From assembly GCA_017527205.1 (NCBI GenBank), contig JAFXQK010000021.1, forward strand, positions 1-53,015: a DNA stretch of 53,015 bases, written 5' to 3'. Shown piece after piece: positions 50,171 to 53,015 of the stretch. A model generated the notes under the pieces. It was given only the letters and a program-made list of their open reading frames with translations, had not been told where the DNA came from and did not search any database. The position numbers and the translations under genes were made by a program. Source of the stretch: Lachnospiraceae bacterium. Lineage in GTDB: Bacteria; Bacillota; Clostridia; Lachnospirales; Lachnospiraceae. Numbering within the stretch: position 1 is the stretch's first letter; each line of letters starts with the position of its first letter.

Positions 50171-50584
50171 ATGAAAAGAATTCTTAAATATTTATGTTTA
50201 ATGCTTCCCGTAGTAGTCGGCGTAATTTATGTTATTTGGATTATTTCAGATAAGCCACATAATTATACTGAAAAGAAATCATTTGAGTATAATCTCTATT
50301 TTTTAGAGTTGAATGAAGAAGGAAAGTATATTTTGGAAGATCCCATGTGTAGAGAATTCATAGATATCAAGGGAAAATATAAACTGTACAGACAAAGGTT
50401 GGTTTTGTCTGATGGGTTCGGAGCAGAGTTGGTGTTTATCATTGATGGTGATTCACTGATTTATAACGAGAAAAAGTCCAAAAGACCAGAGGACTTTAAG
50501 GTGAAAGAGAGCTTTAAGGTTTATATGAAGGATGGGACAAAATGGAATCCGTCAACATTGTTTTTATATTTCAAAGATGAGTAG
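50171..50584 (+). CDS. Small membrane-anchored protein of unknown function
   Basis: The 137-residue protein has one N-terminal membrane span (about 5-25: YLCLMLPVVVGVIYVIWII) and a beta-rich exported domain. It is AT-rich like the gene before it and starts two bases after that gene's stop, so both form one unit. A small anchored partner directly after a secreted hydrolase could be an inhibitor or immunity protein, or simply a surface partner. No family was recognised. Confidence 0.65.
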   Translation: MKRILKYLCLMLPVVVGVIYVIWIISDKPHNYTEKKSFEYNLYFLELNEEGKYILEDPMCREFIDIKGKYKLYRQRLVLSDGFGAELVFIIDGDSLIYNEKKSKRPEDFKVKESFKVYMKDGTKWNPSTLFLYFKDE

Positions 50585-50619
50585 TTTATGAGTCATTATG
50601 AAGTAGTGTTTTTGATGAG

Positions 50620-50657
50620 TCTCCTGCGATGAGCAAATCGTCACAGGAGATTTTTTT
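50620..50657 (+). terminator. Intrinsic terminator of the AT-rich accessory genes
   Basis: TCTCCTG pairs with CAGGAGA, extended by GATGA/TCGTC, followed by seven T. Confidence 0.9.
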
Positions 50658-50809
50658 CGGGCGTTTGTTGGAGAGTACAGGGTTCAAGCCGATAAATTAT
50701 AAAAGAAATATTAAATCTTTCAATTGACGTTGCGATAAGAAAACGCGAGAATAATTGAGAATAAGTGAGAAATAAAGAGAAAAGATTATCTTGGCTTCCG
50801 TGAATTGGT

Positions 50810-50838
50810 TTGCAAACGGGGACATATAAATTTATTAT
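50810..50838 (+). promoter_or_regulatory. Sigma-A promoter of groESL
   Basis: TTGCAA (50810-50815) and TATTAT (50833-50838) are 17 bases apart, with the start near 50845, just before CIRCE. The stretch 50658-50809 is AT-rich and holds no recognisable gene. Confidence 0.75.
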
Positions 50839-50850
50839 ATGGGATAGTGA

Positions 50851-50877
50851 TTAGCACTCGAATTAAAAGAGTGCTAA
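50851..50877 (+). promoter_or_regulatory. CIRCE operator (HrcA-binding site)
   Basis: TTAGCACTC, nine bases, GAGTGCTAA: a perfect match to the CIRCE consensus. HrcA bound here represses groESL, and repression is lifted by heat. HrcA itself is not in the window. Confidence 0.97.
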
Positions 50878-50949
50878 CAACCAAAAAACAAAGGCTGGAA
50901 ACCACTGAATATAGTGGGAAGAGAGAAAAAAGCAAGGAGGCAGAAAATT

Positions 50950-51230
50950 ATGAAGTTAATACCTTTGGGCGACAGAGTCGTATTAAAGCAGATGGTTGCC
51001 GAGGAGACCACGAAGTCTGGCATTATCCTGGCAGGTAAGGAGAAGGAGAGACCCCAGCAGGCTGAGGTTCTGGCAGTTGGCCCCGGCGGAATGGTAGACG
51101 GGAAGGAGATCGCCATGCAGGTAAAGGTTGGCGATAAGGTCATCTTTTCCAAGTATGCAGGAACGGAAGTAAAGCTTGACGATGAAGAGTATCTGGTAGT
51201 AAAACAGAGTGACATACTGGCTATCATTGA

Positions 51231-51234
<4 letters not shown>
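50950..51234 (+). CDS. groES: Co-chaperonin GroES
   Basis: The 94-residue GroES has the usual start MKLIPLGDRVVLK, a mobile loop (AEETTKSGIILAGKEKERP) and the dome/closing strands VGDKVIFSKYAGTEVKLDDEEYLVV. It caps GroEL heptamers. GGAGG lies nine bases before the ATG. It is controlled by CIRCE and co-transcribed with groEL through a 158-base spacer. Confidence 0.98.

Positions 51235-53015
<1,781 letters not shown>

Overview
The window looks like a chromosomal segment of a Gram-positive, spore-forming Clostridia member, most likely Lachnospiraceae. Pointers are a SigH-type sigma factor, a Cys T-box upstream of cysS, a CIRCE-controlled groESL operon, an archaeal-type aspartyl-tRNA synthetase, Gly-rich AGGAGG ribosome sites, TTG starts, and a Cys-rich repeat lipoprotein of the type common in gut Clostridia. 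Base composition is near 50% GC, except for an AT-rich patch at about 48.05-50.65 kb. The family assignment is inference; no marker gene settles it.

Layout. 1-2.3 kb: the tail of a Na/Pi cotransporter, a secreted SH3-NlpC/P60 wall hydrolase behind a promoter with WalR-box-like repeats, then tRNA-Val and tRNA-Met. 2.4-7.9 kb: an HMGL-type aldolase, a degenerate HATPase-like protein, a cytoplasmic 5'-nucleotidase-like enzyme, a PAS/HD-GYP protein and a SpoIIAA/SpoIIAB-like partner-switching pair. 8.0-20.1 kb: housekeeping genes for information processing and the envelope: DEAD-box helicase, ispF, rarA, a U32-like protein, lgt, aspS, T-box/cysS, mrnC, rlmB and sigH. 20.3-25.8 kb: a very large RND pump with a coiled-coil insertion, a giant nested palindrome, tRNA-Thr and trmO. 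26-34.6 kb: a complete oligopeptide ABC importer (oppABCDF) in which at least four of the five subunits are enlarged. 34.6-38.6 kb: small hypothetical genes and a class A penicillin-binding protein. 38.7-45.3 kb: yigZ, an MBL-fold enzyme, a GAF/HD-GYP protein, a FecR-domain lipoprotein with eight Cys-rich repeats, and an NHL beta-propeller protein, apparently one transcription unit. 45.4-47.1 kb: mgtE behind a long leader. 47.2-50.6 kb: an AraC regulator and an AT-rich accessory group containing two putative Cys-His enzymes. 50.8-53.0 kb: groES-groEL.

The least explained signals are non-coding. (1) A 33-codon upstream ORF with a Pro-rich end runs into a long hairpin just before the Mg2+ transporter mgtE, which suggests an MgtL-like leader in a Firmicute. 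(2) A family of intergenic palindromes occurs at 17.75, 24.55 and 47.06 kb. Two 73-nt copies lie in opposite orientations and show compensatory base-pair changes; the third is expanded into a nested hairpin of about 240 nt. (3) The whole groES-groEL spacer folds into a closed multi-branch structure with a GAAA tetraloop and GA-flanked GCGAAGC cap. (4) The DEAD-box gene has a consensus promoter followed at once by a terminator-like hairpin.

How the genes work together: the two HD-GYP proteins share an unusual insertion of about 100 residues inside the catalytic domain. Each sits in a gene group with possible signalling outputs, a partner-switching module in one case and a FecR lipoprotein in the other. 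cysS-mrnC-rlmB-sigH is the classic Firmicutes order with yacP absent.
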